A stretch of DNA of 64,000 bases from Siphonodentalium dalli (Eukaryota; Mollusca; Scaphopoda; Gadilida; Siphonodentaliidae): assembly GCA_032622095.1 (NCBI GenBank), contig CP136064.1, positions 173,672,310 to 173,736,309 of the forward strand, written 5' to 3'. The stretch's first letter is position 1. Every line of letters starts with the position of its first letter. The notes beneath the pieces were generated by a model. It was not told the origin of the DNA, ran no database searches, and was given only the letters and a program-made list of their open reading frames with translations. A program made the translations under genes and the position numbers. Positions 49,601 through 59,042 of this stretch are shown here, in pieces.

Positions 49601-52600
49601 ACTGCACCAATGGCTATTTATATATTAACCCTTTCTTTACTAAATACTCAATTAACAAGTAGTTCCCTCAGGAAATGTTCAGATAATATGTTCATTGAAC
49701 CTCCTATCCATCTGCAATTTTATTATCTGCTGTCTGCTTATATTTCCTGAACACCCCTCCAGATTAATATAAGACCATTCCATGTATACTTTTATAACTG
49801 GGTATCAGAATCTATTTAGGATGGAAAGAGTTATGACATGTATATAATAACAGATACTTAGTCCTTCCAATTAGAAAACACAGCACCTGAGATTATGGGT
49901 GGAAGTTGCGAAAAGAATCTCCAGATCATTGATATTGCCTATGATTTTACTTGCTTTATAGGAAGAAGAAAAGAAGAAAAAGGAAAGAAAGTTAAGGCTT
50001 GACATGCATGATGACCAGAGATTTTTAGACGGTGAAGAGGTGTGGTTCATATAAGTCATGTTGACTCTATTATATCTTGTATTCACCACTAATTTCAAAT
50101 TAAGGCTGTATGTGGCACTGGCTAGTTGAAACTAAATTCAGTAGCGTATAAAGAGAGTTATTTTTAATGTCCATGTTATCAATTATTACAGAGTTCTATG
50201 AATTAGGTTATTGAAATTTAAGGATGACAGACAGGAAATTCGTAAAATAGAAGTGCGAGTTCTTCTAGTTTCAGAATGTCCAGTCGCGAGTCTGTTAATT
50301 AACTGACTTAAAATATACAAGGATGAACTACTTTCATTTCGATGAACAATTCCGATAAACCTTGATAAATGAGACATAAGAACGTAAAAAAAAATAGTCC
50401 TTGACTGAGAACAAAACCAGGCCCCTTGACACGGTTCGTGTTAATGGAGGTAATCTGATGTTACATGTGCACTTTGCCATGAACACAATTGGAGGCATAT
50501 ATTCCAGTACAACTCTGTTTGAAACCAAATGTCGATGTAAACATACATATAATACAATATTTGTTTTTCTGCTGTACATATCGTAGTATAGATACGTAAT
50601 ATATACTGGTGAAGCAATTATCTGTATTTTGGACAGTTTAGGATATTATTGACACAAACAACTCATTCATATTCGGATTGGATGTGAATCATCTTTGGTA
50701 TATTAATGAACCACATTGAGATGAATGATGTCCACATGAGACAGGTTTTATTCAGTCATCACAGGCCAGATTGAGACATTTTTCAAGTAAAGATACCTCA
50801 GAAATTAATAAACCTCAGCCGAAAGCCACGTTTGTGGGGAATACTCTGCAGTGCAATTGTTTATATCCAGAGTGGACGATATCTTTACTCTTTGAACTAA
50901 CAGTGTCCGTTATTGGTAGACTCAAAAAACCTCTTCTGGGTAATCATATGCTGCCTATCCAAGCCTTGAAATAGGGTGTCTGTCATTTGCAGAATGAGGT
51001 CCCCAGAGGGTGAATTTAGTGATGCTACCCCGCATAGCGGGCTAGCATCACCAAATTCACCCTCTGGGAACCTCATTCTGCTGAGGTGTAAGCAGAATGA
51101 GGTCCCCAGAGGGTGAATTTGGTGATGCTAGCCCGCTATGTGGGGTAGCATCACTAAATTCACCCTCTGGGGACCTCATTCTGCAAATGACAGACACCCT
51201 ATTTCAAGGCTTGTGCCTATCTGTTCTGACTGACAGTAAACTCACTTGATTTCAGGTTTATGTTTGGATATATGATCCTGTCCCTGCTAAGACGTTCATC
51301 ATAGGTTTACTAATGGGTAAGTACTCTCATGTTGTTTCTATTCTCATGTTAGATTTACATGACTTGTTAATTCTTTAATGTGAATTCTCATAATAATAGT
51401 AGTTATTTTTTTACTAAATGTTGGCTACAACATCTCAAATATGTTAATATTGATTTACTTGAGCATTGGAACTCTAGAATAAACATTGAATACTCATGTA
51501 TATCTTATTAGACACTTTTTGCTCCTGGTATTTTTTGTTTTATTTTTGTTTTATTATCCCCCGCCAAATTGAAAATTTGCGGGGGATATAGTAATGGGTT
51601 CCGTCCGTCCCGAATTTGTAAGAGTCATAACTTGAACAAATGTAAACGGATTTCAAAGATTTGTGGTATATGAGTTCACCTCACCATTACCTAGAATGAG
51701 TTCGCAAACCAGGTCCGGTCGGATAATTTTACCGGAGTTATTGGACTTTGTTTATTATTTTTGTCGAATTCACCAAATAGCAAATAGACGAGGTCACAGG
51801 GCTCATTTCCACAAATCTCAACGGATTTCAAAGATATTTGGTATATGAGTTCACCTGACCATTACCTAGAATGAGTTCACAAGCCAGGTCCGGCTGGATA
51901 TTTTTACCGGAGTTATTGGACTTTGTTTATTATTGTTGTCGAATTTACCAAATAGCAAATAGACGACGTCACAGGGTTCATTTCCACAAATCTCAACGGA
52001 TTTCAAAGATATTTTGTTCACTTGACGAGTATCTAGAACGAGTTCGCAAACCAGGTCCGGCCGGATATTTTAAGCGGACTTTGTTTATTTTTTTGTGTGC
52101 ATATGGACGACGTCACATGGCTAGTACCTAAAATGAGTTCGCAAGCGAGGCTTTTTGACAAAATCCCACCTCTTGTTTAGCACATACTGAGAACGCAAAC
52201 ATTATTGAGAATGCACTTCCCCAACTGCACATTTCGGCGGGGGATACCGTTGTCTGCGACTGCTTGTTTTTTATTGAAACAGTCAGATAATTTTACATAC
52301 AGAAATAATGGTTCTATATGTTGGATACAATAAAGAACATGCTCCAAGTCTTGGTGTGCTATATTTTTATGTGTGCTGATACCATGTATGGTACACATAA
52401 TGCCGATGTCCGGCTCAACCGTCTGTCATTTGTTTGTCCATCCGTGTGTATGTCCATGCACACATGCTATCCGACACAATAACTGGAGTAATTTTTATTG
52501 GATCGTCTTCATATTTTAAATGTAGGTTTATGGTGACACACCCCTCACCTGTATGTATTTTGGTATCGATCGATTGATTAGTTAAGAAAATATTAACACT

Positions 52601-55600
52601 TTCCACACATTCCATGGTTACATTCTATCCGAAAAAATAACTCAAATACTTTTCATCTGATCTGTCTCATATTTCTTAACTAGGTTTATCTTGGCACAAT
52701 CTTCGCCTCCATGGATTTTGGTATTGATAGACTAATTGGTTTTGAAAATTATATTAGCACTTCCCACCAAACGCATCGACACCTGCTATCAATAATAAAC
52801 TCAAATATTGGCTGCTAGCCAATATGAATTATACGTGCAACAAGCAGAAAAGATATGACTTTATTGTTTCAACTAGGCAGATATTAAATTAACACTTCCA
52901 CTTTGAACCAGATTCACTAATGAACAATCTGTAAAACACCTATGGAATATTCTCATATCATTAGAGGCGATGTACTATTTTGAAATTCCCTCAATTGCAT
53001 GTGGCCGACAGGATAATAATAGTGCTGGTATTCTTTGGCTCTTACATATTGTATGGGTGACATGCTTTTTAGCTCACCTGAGACGAAGTCTCCGGTGCAG
53101 CTATAGTCATCACTTCTCGTCCGTCCGTCCGTCGTGCTGTCCGTCGCACCGTCCATCAACAATTCTTTAAACATCTTCTCCTCTGGAACCATAAAACCGA
53201 ATGAGTTCATATTTGGTGTGGACGTTCCCTAGGTGACTCACATTCAGATTTGTTCAAATGAGGTCACTGGGTCAAATAGTTGCGAAGCCAGGGCCATAAC
53301 TCTTTCCCTCCATAGTAATTCTTCTAAACATCTTCTCAAATACCATCAGGCCAAATGGGTTCATATTTGGTATGAAGGATCCTTGGGTGACTTGGGTTCA
53401 GATTTGTTCAAATGAGGTCACTGGGTCAAATGTGGCCGGGGCCAGGGACACAACTCTTAAAAATATTTTTATTTTTATTATTTTTTTAGATTGAACTAAA
53501 ACTTTTTTTTTAGATTGAACTCCTTGTTCAATTTAACAAAACAAAAACAAAACAAAACAAAAAAACCCCAAAAAATTGTTTTGTTTGTTTTTTTCAAATT
53601 ATTTTTTTATTTTAATTGAGATTAATTTCTTGCTCAATTTAAAATAAAATAACACCATTATAACATCCACCAGGGTGACTCAACCACATTTGGTGTAAAT
53701 CAGTCTAAAATCAAGAACATGCAAACAGTAGAAACTCAGAGCTCTATGAGATGAGGAAGGTGCCCGCAATCACAGAATGTTTACATAACACCATATAGAA
53801 GTCACATTGATTATAAAGTAATAAATGAAATGGCAGTGTTAACAAAATCTGTTTGGAATGACAGCTTTGATTAATAGCCTAAATGTCTCTGCCTGTTAGA
53901 GAGTTTGTATATAAATGACCATGCTTATGATAACAAACTCCACTCCCAAGGCCAAGTGTGAATGATTAATCTGACAGTTAGGCCAGTAAAACTAAATACC
54001 TGTTTTCACAGGCGATTACATATGGGAAACTGGATGAGAAAGAAGGAGGCATTTTTCTTAGCTTACCTGAGATGAAGAATTGAGACATATTTTGTGTGGA
54101 TGGTCCCTAGGTGGCTGGGATTCAGTTCTGTTCAAATGGGGGTCACATGGTAAAAAAAGTGGCATAGCTAGGGACCTAACTCATTCCATCCATAGTAATT
54201 CTTAAAACATCTCAAGAATCTAGGGACCTAACTCTTTCCATCCATATTAATTCTTAAAACATCTTCTCAAGAATCATCAGGGCTATTTAGCGTATAATTG
54301 GTATGGAAGGTTTTTGGGTGTCAGGGATACAGATGTGCTAAAATGAGGTCACCTGGTCAAATAAGGGTGGAGCCAGGGACGTAACTTGTCCATCCATTGT
54401 AATTCTTAAAATGTCTTCCTATCAAGAACCATCAGGCCTATTCAGCTTATATTTGGTATTGGTGACTAGGATTCAGATTTGATTCAGAATTGGTCAGAGC
54501 CAATGACATAATTCTTTCCCTCATCAGTTATTTTTAAAACATCTTCTCAAGAACCATTTGGCATATTTGGTATACATTTTGGTATAGAGAGTCATTGGGT
54601 GACTGGGTTCAGATTTGTTGAAATGGGTTCACCAGGTCAAATAGGGGTGCGACAAGGGACATAACTCTTCCCCCAAAGTAATTCTTAAAATGGCGCTCCT
54701 CAAGAGCCATTAGTCCTATTTAGCCTATATGTAGTAACCAGTATGGAGGGTCCTTGTGTTACTTGGGACTGGGTTACAGATTTGTTAAAATGGGTTCGAC
54801 CAATCAAGAAATGGCATTTGGTGTATATGGCCTATGGAGAGTTGGGATCAAAATTTGTTTGGGGTCCACCATTAAAAAAGGGGAGCATGTCAGGTTGTAA
54901 CTTTGCCACAGTTAGGAAAGCTTGGAGTATCAGTTGTAAAATTACAACATGTGCAATGGAATTTTACGAACTTGGGAATGTGTTTACTTCAGTTGAGAGG
55001 GAGCAGACTATGGATTATGTTGGGTGGGGGGGATCTGGACCATATTTCAAGGTGGACACCCCACTGCTCAACGGAGACCCTCTAGGCTATGTCCCTCTTC
55101 AGGACTACTTGTTTTAAAGTGAATTTGACAAGTACTAACTCTTATGGTCTTCCGAGTCCCAGTCTTCCTAGTCTTTACAGTCTGGTGTGGGTCTCCACAG
55201 TCATTGACTGTCTTGTTATTAACTGTTTTGTGTTTATCAGTTCATTAGTTTGGGAAAGATTAACCCCTTGCTATCTGATTTGATAACTCAAAGATTTGTC
55301 ATTGATTTGTTTATATTTCATGGCACAGTTTATGATGACACATCCCTTGGTTGAATTTGCTTAAAAATATTAACACTAACCACCAATTCTGTTGACAGAG
55401 TGTGATAACTGAAATATTTTTAACCAGATCACTCTCATAATCACATCCAGGGTTAAATATGACACATTCTACACCTGTATAGATTTTGGTATCGATTGAT
55501 TGGTTTGAAAATATTATCTCTACCTATAACCATGAAATAAACACATGCTATCCAAAGCAATACTTTATCTGATCAGTCTCATATATATACATATCCAAGT

Positions 55601-57825
55601 AAATGTCGCCCCCCCCCCCCCAATATATATTTCCAATCATCTCCACATGTGTACAAGGTATGTGTTAAACATCTGCTGATCATGATCAGCCTCTTGTTGT
55701 GAATGTCAAATACATTGACGGTTCCTAACATTTAACCAGTCTCACTGGCTATAAGCTAACTGCTAATTCGCACACCCAACTCTTTATACTCGGCGTAAAT
55801 TTATTATATTCTGACGTATGTGCCATCGCATGGAATGACAACAAAACACTTCTTGTATAGATTGTAGCGAGTCTATATTATCACATTTGTTTTATTACAG
55901 TGCTGGGTGCTATTGGGCTTTGTTTGTTTCCACTCTGGCCACCAGCGGTCAGGCTAGGTGTCTATTACCTCAGTTTGGTTGCGGCTGGATTCGTTGGTTT
56001 CATTCTCGCTCTCATAGTCAGTAAGTATCTTTTAATATCTTATCATTTGTATCTCTTTCACCAAATAAATGCAGAAATGACAAGGTGGTTTCTGATTCTC
56101 TTTAACCCTTTCAAACGAGTGACTGGAATACTGGTCCAATTCTTATAACCCGGGAGACCGGAATACCAGTCTGGAAATCATACAATATTTGACTCGGAAA
56201 TACAGCACAATAGACGCACATATCCACTAGAATTGTACTTCTACTTTGCACGATAACTCCAACTAACATCAACCCATTTCACCATATTTGGTTTATGGAT
56301 CTCGTTCACAACAATATCATTAACAAGTTCGAAAATCAGATTTGTCCGATCCTTTTCACCTGAGATACGACCCTTAGTTTGTTTTTTTTAGCAATTTTAC
56401 GACTGTTAGCACGAAAACCTGAACAAACATCAACCAATTACATTCACATTTGATATGTGGACTTTCACAACAATATCTCGATCGAGTTATATGGCCCTTA
56501 TATTGTCTTTTTTTTTTAGCAATTGTATTACTGTTAACTTGATCAAGCTTCAACCGATTCCGTTCATATTGGGGATATGGATATTTCACAACAATATCTC
56601 GATTTATTTTTAAAACCAGGTTTGTCCGATTTTTAAGTAAACCTGAGTTACAGCCCTCAGTTTGTCTATTTTTAGCAATTTTATGGCCGTTAGTGTAAAA
56701 TGGTGAACAAATGTCAACCGATTCAATTAATATTGGGTATATGGATCTTTCACAACAATATCTCGATTTACCTGAATTATGGCCCTTAGTTCTGAGATAT
56801 TGTTCTTTAGTTCATCCAATTTTAGTGATTCTCAACAAATTTACTCTTCTGAGCAAAAAAAAACTTGACCAGAGCCATCTTTGATGTGCAATCCTTGTTT
56901 TTTATTGGCCTTAGTACAATGTTCAAATTTATGTTATAGGGAAGGACTTTTCTTGATCACTGAATGTTCCAAGTAAATAATACAGAAATTAAATCCTTTC
57001 TCACACCCCAATCTACCAAAAATAAATTGATGATATTAAGTTATTTAATTTTTATACCGTTTCCTGGATTGTAACTGCACACGAGCTGTAGAGCAGTTAT
57101 CTTTGTTTCTAACACCCTTCATACAACTGGAAAGTGGATTAATATATTTCTATTTTCTTCGCAATATCGGACAAGTACTTTCACTGTTTCTAATCAATTG
57201 AGTAGACGAGTATGGCAATATCAAAAACATCAGTAAAATAGGTTTTATATGATGAAAATTGTTAATGATTTAAGTTTTAGAGCTGTGTGTTGTGCGATAT
57301 TTATATGCATAATGACAGTTTCCATACCATAGTAGGTTTTAATTGACATTCCGTTGAATGAAATAAATTTGTTATCACCAGTTAGTGGATCATTATCATT
57401 GACACTCACAATTTTTTTTTTTTTATTCAGTTCGGTTTCTACTATTCTGTGCAGTGTGGGTTTTCACGATTGGTACACATCATTTCTGGTTCCTACCAAA
57501 CCTAACAGAAGACGTCGGATTTTTCGACTCGTTCAAACCTTTATACCATCACACTGCCGTGGAAAGGAGTGAAAAGAAAGACGATAAGAAATCAGATTCA
57601 AAGCCATCTAAGAAAGATAAATCTCAAGTGAAAACTGTAGAATCTCAAGAAAAAGACAAGTCGAGTGACAAGGAAGAATCGGAGAATGAGAAAAATAGTG
57701 ACAATGATGAGTACGAGATTGTCGAAAAAACTGATATTGAAGAAGATATAGCTTCTGATGAGAACGAAGTCAAAGATCAAGATGGAGAAAGTGAAAATGA
57801 CACAGAAAGTAAAAAGGACAAATAG
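43523..57825 (+). CDS. SEC62: SEC62 translocation protein, 8 of probably 9 coding exons
   Basis: ER membrane protein that, with SEC63, assists the SEC61 channel in post-translational import; vertebrate SEC62 is also an ER-phagy receptor. Exons: 43523-43631, 46771-46879, 48496-48604, 49361-49513, 49962-50039, 51256-51316, 55901-56020, 57431-57825 (TAG at 57823). Together they give 377 residues; human SEC62 has 399. All borders are AG/GT and phases agree. Domains: conserved N-terminal region (KYLRFN, FIASDAVDLLLKSKWG, CDRLLQKGMFHRA), Lys/Glu-rich linker (residues about 90-170), DDQRFLDGEEVYVWIYDP, membrane segments at about 199-219 and 226-260, HHFWFLPNLTEDVGFFDSF, and a charged C-terminal tail with YEIV at 341-344. 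The donor of the fifth listed exon is weak (GTGTGG). The first coding exon, expected to hold the ATG and a short basic stretch, was not found upstream. Identity rests on recall of the SEC62 family. Confidence 0.95.
43743..43896. mobile_element. Fold-back MITE family 1 in a SEC62 intron, short left arm
   Basis: Outer TA and both termini present; the left arm is reduced to about 45 bases, much like the copy at 1702. It lies 112 bases after the first visible SEC62 exon. Confidence 0.88.
44894..45112. mobile_element. Fold-back MITE family 1 in a SEC62 intron, complete copy
   Basis: Both arms, 219 bases, TA edges. It is followed after 58 bases by a TTAA-type MITE. Confidence 0.92.
45171..45407. 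mobile_element. TTAA-type MITE in a SEC62 intron
   Basis: Starts TTAACCCTTTCTATACTAAA and ends AAAGAAAGGGTTGA (last TTAA mutated). It has the family's internal AGATAATAAGTTAAACAAAC and CACCCCTCCAAATGAA segments. Confidence 0.8.
45448..46770 (+). repeat. 28-bp minisatellite, 47 units, ending at a SEC62 splice acceptor
   Basis: One 35-base first unit is followed by 46 units of exactly 28 bases (1323 bases in all) without indels, filling the end of a SEC62 intron. Each unit holds a branch-point-like (C/T)GACTGATAAG, a T/G-rich tract and TGTCTCTAG (or TCTATAG, TCTTTAG). The last unit's TTTCTAG is the acceptor of the exon starting at 46771. The first unit opens CTTCTGAT, the same eight bases that open the exon. 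Variation is mostly C/T and C/A substitutions. Confidence 0.95.
46771..46879 (+). CDS. SEC62: SEC62 exon encoding ASDAVDLLLKSKWG
   Basis: Begins directly after the last unit of the 28-bp minisatellite, whose TTTCTAG is the splice acceptor; the donor is GTAAAT. It encodes residues 37-73 and ends in phase 2 within the Arg codon of CDR. It has 109 bases, like its two neighbours. Confidence 0.93.
46935..47196. mobile_element. TTAA-type MITE in a SEC62 intron
   Basis: Starts TTAACCCTTTCTATACTAAA; the right end is eroded at CATTACAGAAAGGTA. It sits 55 bases after the exon ending at 46879. Confidence 0.8.
48056..48407 (+). repeat. Dispersed repeat pair R1, copy 2 (SEC62 intron)
   Basis: Matches 2968-3310 in the same orientation, ending 88 bases before the SEC62 exon at 48496. 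Both contain CGCTATGCCAAC and GACTGTGTGTGTTGT-like phrases. Confidence 0.75.
48496..48604 (+). CDS. SEC62: SEC62 exon encoding RLLQKGMFHRAEKV and start of Lys-rich linker
   Basis: Acceptor TTTTTCAG, donor GTGAGA. Covers residues 73-109, finishing the conserved N-terminal region and opening the KKKKKRKDEQEEEK linker. Ends in phase 0. Confidence 0.93.
49361..49513 (+). CDS. SEC62: SEC62 exon, Lys/Asp/Glu-rich linker
   Basis: Acceptor AATTCCAG, donor GTATAT. 51 codons (residues 110-160), almost all Lys, Asp, Glu and Ser. The composition matches the charged cytosolic linker of animal SEC62 rather than any conserved motif. Phase 0 at both ends. Confidence 0.88.
49625..49833. mobile_element. TTAA-type MITE in a SEC62 intron
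   Basis: Starts TTAACCCTTTCTTTACTAAA and ends GGATGGAAAGAGTTAT. It is shorter than its relatives because the internal GTTCAAC inverted segment is partly deleted. Confidence 0.75.
49962..50039 (+). CDS. SEC62: SEC62 exon encoding LDMHDDQRFLDGEE
   Basis: Acceptor CTTTATAG. The donor GTGTGG is a weak match beyond the GT. 26 codons (residues 161-186), phase 0 at both ends. DDQRFLDGEE followed in the next exon by VYVWIYDP is a strongly conserved SEC62 stretch, which supports the border. Confidence 0.9.
50960..51213. mobile_element. hAT-type palindromic MITE with 8-bp TSD in a SEC62 intron
   Basis: A 254-base near-perfect palindrome with ends CAAGCCTTGAAATAGGGTG and its inverse. It is flanked by the exact 8-base duplication TGCCTATC (50952-50959, 51214-51221). 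Each half is itself a palindrome of about 94 bases centred on CCCGCATAGCGGG or CCCGCTATGTGGGG, so the element is a palindrome made of two palindromes around GAGGTGT. Confidence 0.88.
51256..51316 (+). CDS. SEC62: SEC62 exon encoding VYVWIYDP and start of TM1
   Basis: Acceptor GATTTCAG, donor GTAAGT. Residues 187-206, leading into the first membrane segment (TFIIGLLM). Ends in phase 1. Preceded by the palindromic element at 50960-51213, whose target duplication ends 34 bases upstream of the exon. Confidence 0.93.
51552..52250. repeat. Intronic repeat with 175-bp tandem units
   Basis: Opens TATCCCCCGCC with a GCGGGGGATATA hairpin and closes GGCGGGGGATA, suggesting inverted ends. Between them a 175-base unit (ACGGATTTCAAAGAT at 51646, 51821, 51996) is repeated about 2.7 times. 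Includes the GTCCGTCC words seen in bivalve repeats. It lies in the large SEC62 intron 51317-55900. Confidence 0.75.
52360..52800 (+). repeat. Diverged tandem repeat, 'TATTTTGGTATCGATCGATT' type
   Basis: Two or more diverged units of about 175 bases (TTTTGGTAT(C/T)GAT(C/A)GA and AATATTAACACTT phrases at about 52558 and 52728). A related piece is at about 55320-55540 in the same intron. No gene seen. Confidence 0.5.
53060..53470 (+). repeat. TTTTAGCTCACCTGAG-type repeat with CCGTCCGTCC
   Basis: Begins TTTTTAGCTCACCTGAGACG, then CGTCCGTCCGTCCGTCGTGC, then units of about 160-170 bases (CATCTTCTC...CAGATTTGTTCAAATGAGGT). I recall this type as widespread in bivalve genomes. Open frames over it are not genes. 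Confidence 0.65.
54055..55120 (+). repeat. Second TTAGCTTACCTGAG-type repeat, long version
   Basis: Starts TTAGCTTACCTGAGATGAAG. It continues as at least five diverged units of about 140-180 bases sharing TAATTCTTAAAAC and (G/A)TTCAGATTTG-TAAAATG phrases. A 124-codon open frame at its end (54743-55117) looks like repeat sequence, not a protein. Region 55120-55300 shows nothing recognisable. Confidence 0.6.
55901..56020 (+). CDS. SEC62: SEC62 exon, rest of TM1 and most of TM2
   Basis: Acceptor TTATTACAG, donor GTAAGT. Residues 207-246, containing LFPLWPPAVRLGVYYLS, the short loop between the two membrane helices that is characteristic of the family. Confidence 0.95.
56250..56860 (+). repeat. 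Diverged tandem repeat in the last SEC62 intron
   Basis: About four units of 150-170 bases sharing TTTCACAACAATATCTCGAT, TTTTAGCAATTTTA and GGCCCTTAGTTTGTC-like phrases. Related in style to the repeats at 53 kb and 59 kb. No exon seen in this intron. Confidence 0.6.
57431..57825 (+). CDS. SEC62: SEC62 terminal coding exon
   Basis: The acceptor is TTATTCAG after a long T-run. Residues 247-377 and stop codon TAG. It finishes TM2, then HHFWFLPNLTEDVGFFDSF, then a cytosolic tail rich in Lys, Asp, Glu and Ser. The tail contains NDEYEIVEK (YEIV encoded at 57712-57723), in the position of the LC3-interaction motif of vertebrate SEC62. Confidence 0.95.
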
Positions 57826-58140
57826 AAAGTGCTGCTTAGAAGCCATAAAGAATCATTGTATCTTTCTCATAGTCATATGCCCAGAAATTACAATGATTTC
57901 TCAAGGTAAAGGTTAAGTAGCTTATTTCTATTTATGCCATCAAGGATGTTTGTTTCTCAGTGTCGGGTGAACAGAAATTATTACAATAATTTCTAAAAGT
58001 AGAGGTTGAGGATCTTATTTATGTAGCATCTTCCCAACTGGCTCAAAGAATAGACCTTCAATATGGTCACTAGATATCAATCAGAGTGTATGAGGCACTG
58101 GCTCAGTATGTGCTCATTGCTTCATAAGTACGTTGGTGAC

Positions 58141-58146
58141 AATAAA
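58141..58146 (+). terminator. Candidate SEC62 polyadenylation signal AATAAA
   Basis: AATAAA about 315 bases after the SEC62 stop codon. No transcript evidence is available; AT-rich sequence gives such words by chance. Confidence 0.35.
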
Positions 58147-58235
58147 TGACATGATTATATATATGATTGCATATGTAAATGCATTTTCAAAATCTAATCA
58201 TATATTGTCAGATGGCAATGCATTCATGACAATGT

Positions 58236-58488
58236 TTAACTCTTTCTATACTAAATGGATTCTTCCATTCACTTATAAAGGTATATATAGGAATGGTCTA
58301 TTCTTCATTTTGAGAGGTGTTAAGGATATATGAGCAGGCTATATGATAATACAAGTGCTGAAGAATTCATAATCATTGGTGGGAAATGTTTAGATAATAA
58401 GTTCAACAAACGTTTGTTGAACTTATTATCTGAACATTTCCTGAGGGATAACTACTCATCAATGAGTGTTTAGTATAGAAAGGGTTAA
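58236..58488. mobile_element. TTAA-type MITE, complete, downstream of SEC62
   Basis: TTAACTCTTTCTATACTAAA at the left and TATAGAAAGGGTTAA at the right, 253 bases. It lies in the reverse orientation to the copies in the introns. A central perfect hairpin surrounds GTTCAACAAACGTTTGTTGA (about 58400-58430). Confidence 0.88.
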
Positions 58489-59042
58489 TGACTGCTTTTG
58501 CTTGTGACGCTCATCCATTACACACTCGCACCAATTTAATCACATTTTAAGTAGCTTTGACTGGAAATCATGACAAAATATAGATTTAAATGAAAATAAT
58601 AAAAAAAATAGATGATTTGAGAATGAAAATGAATTTGCTATGGCCTTAACATGTTTTCCAGTGGGAATTCACTTTTAATATTCCTTTTTTGAAGTTTACT
58701 ATTAATATAAAGACATTTTCTGTGCTAAACCTATTTGGACATTCATCACATTACATTACTGTTGGTTACTGTGATAATGTGTAGTGCTTAACTCATATCA
58801 TATCATGTCTCTGACAATAATATGCTTTGCGCACATATAATATTATCCTGGATATACAGCCACATCATTAGCATGCCGAGAAGATCTTTCAACTGCTTTT
58901 CCCAGGCACCCAATGTATCACTGTTCTCATGGAGCCATGAAAACCCAGAATATCCTTGAATTTGACAAAAGACCATACAATGACTTGAAAGTGCTTGAAT
59001 TGCCATGGGAGGCCTGAATCACCTTGAATATCAGTGATATTT

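Noticed and set aside
54743-55117. 124-codon open frame as a gene
   Set aside because: It lies in the tail of the TTAGCTTACCTGAG-type repeat, and its residues follow the repeat's recurrent phrases; no domain.
43523-57825. SEC62 as a processed or decayed pseudogene
   Set aside because: Eight exons with introns, agreeing phases, no internal stop and conserved motifs argue for a working gene, although exon 1 was not found.
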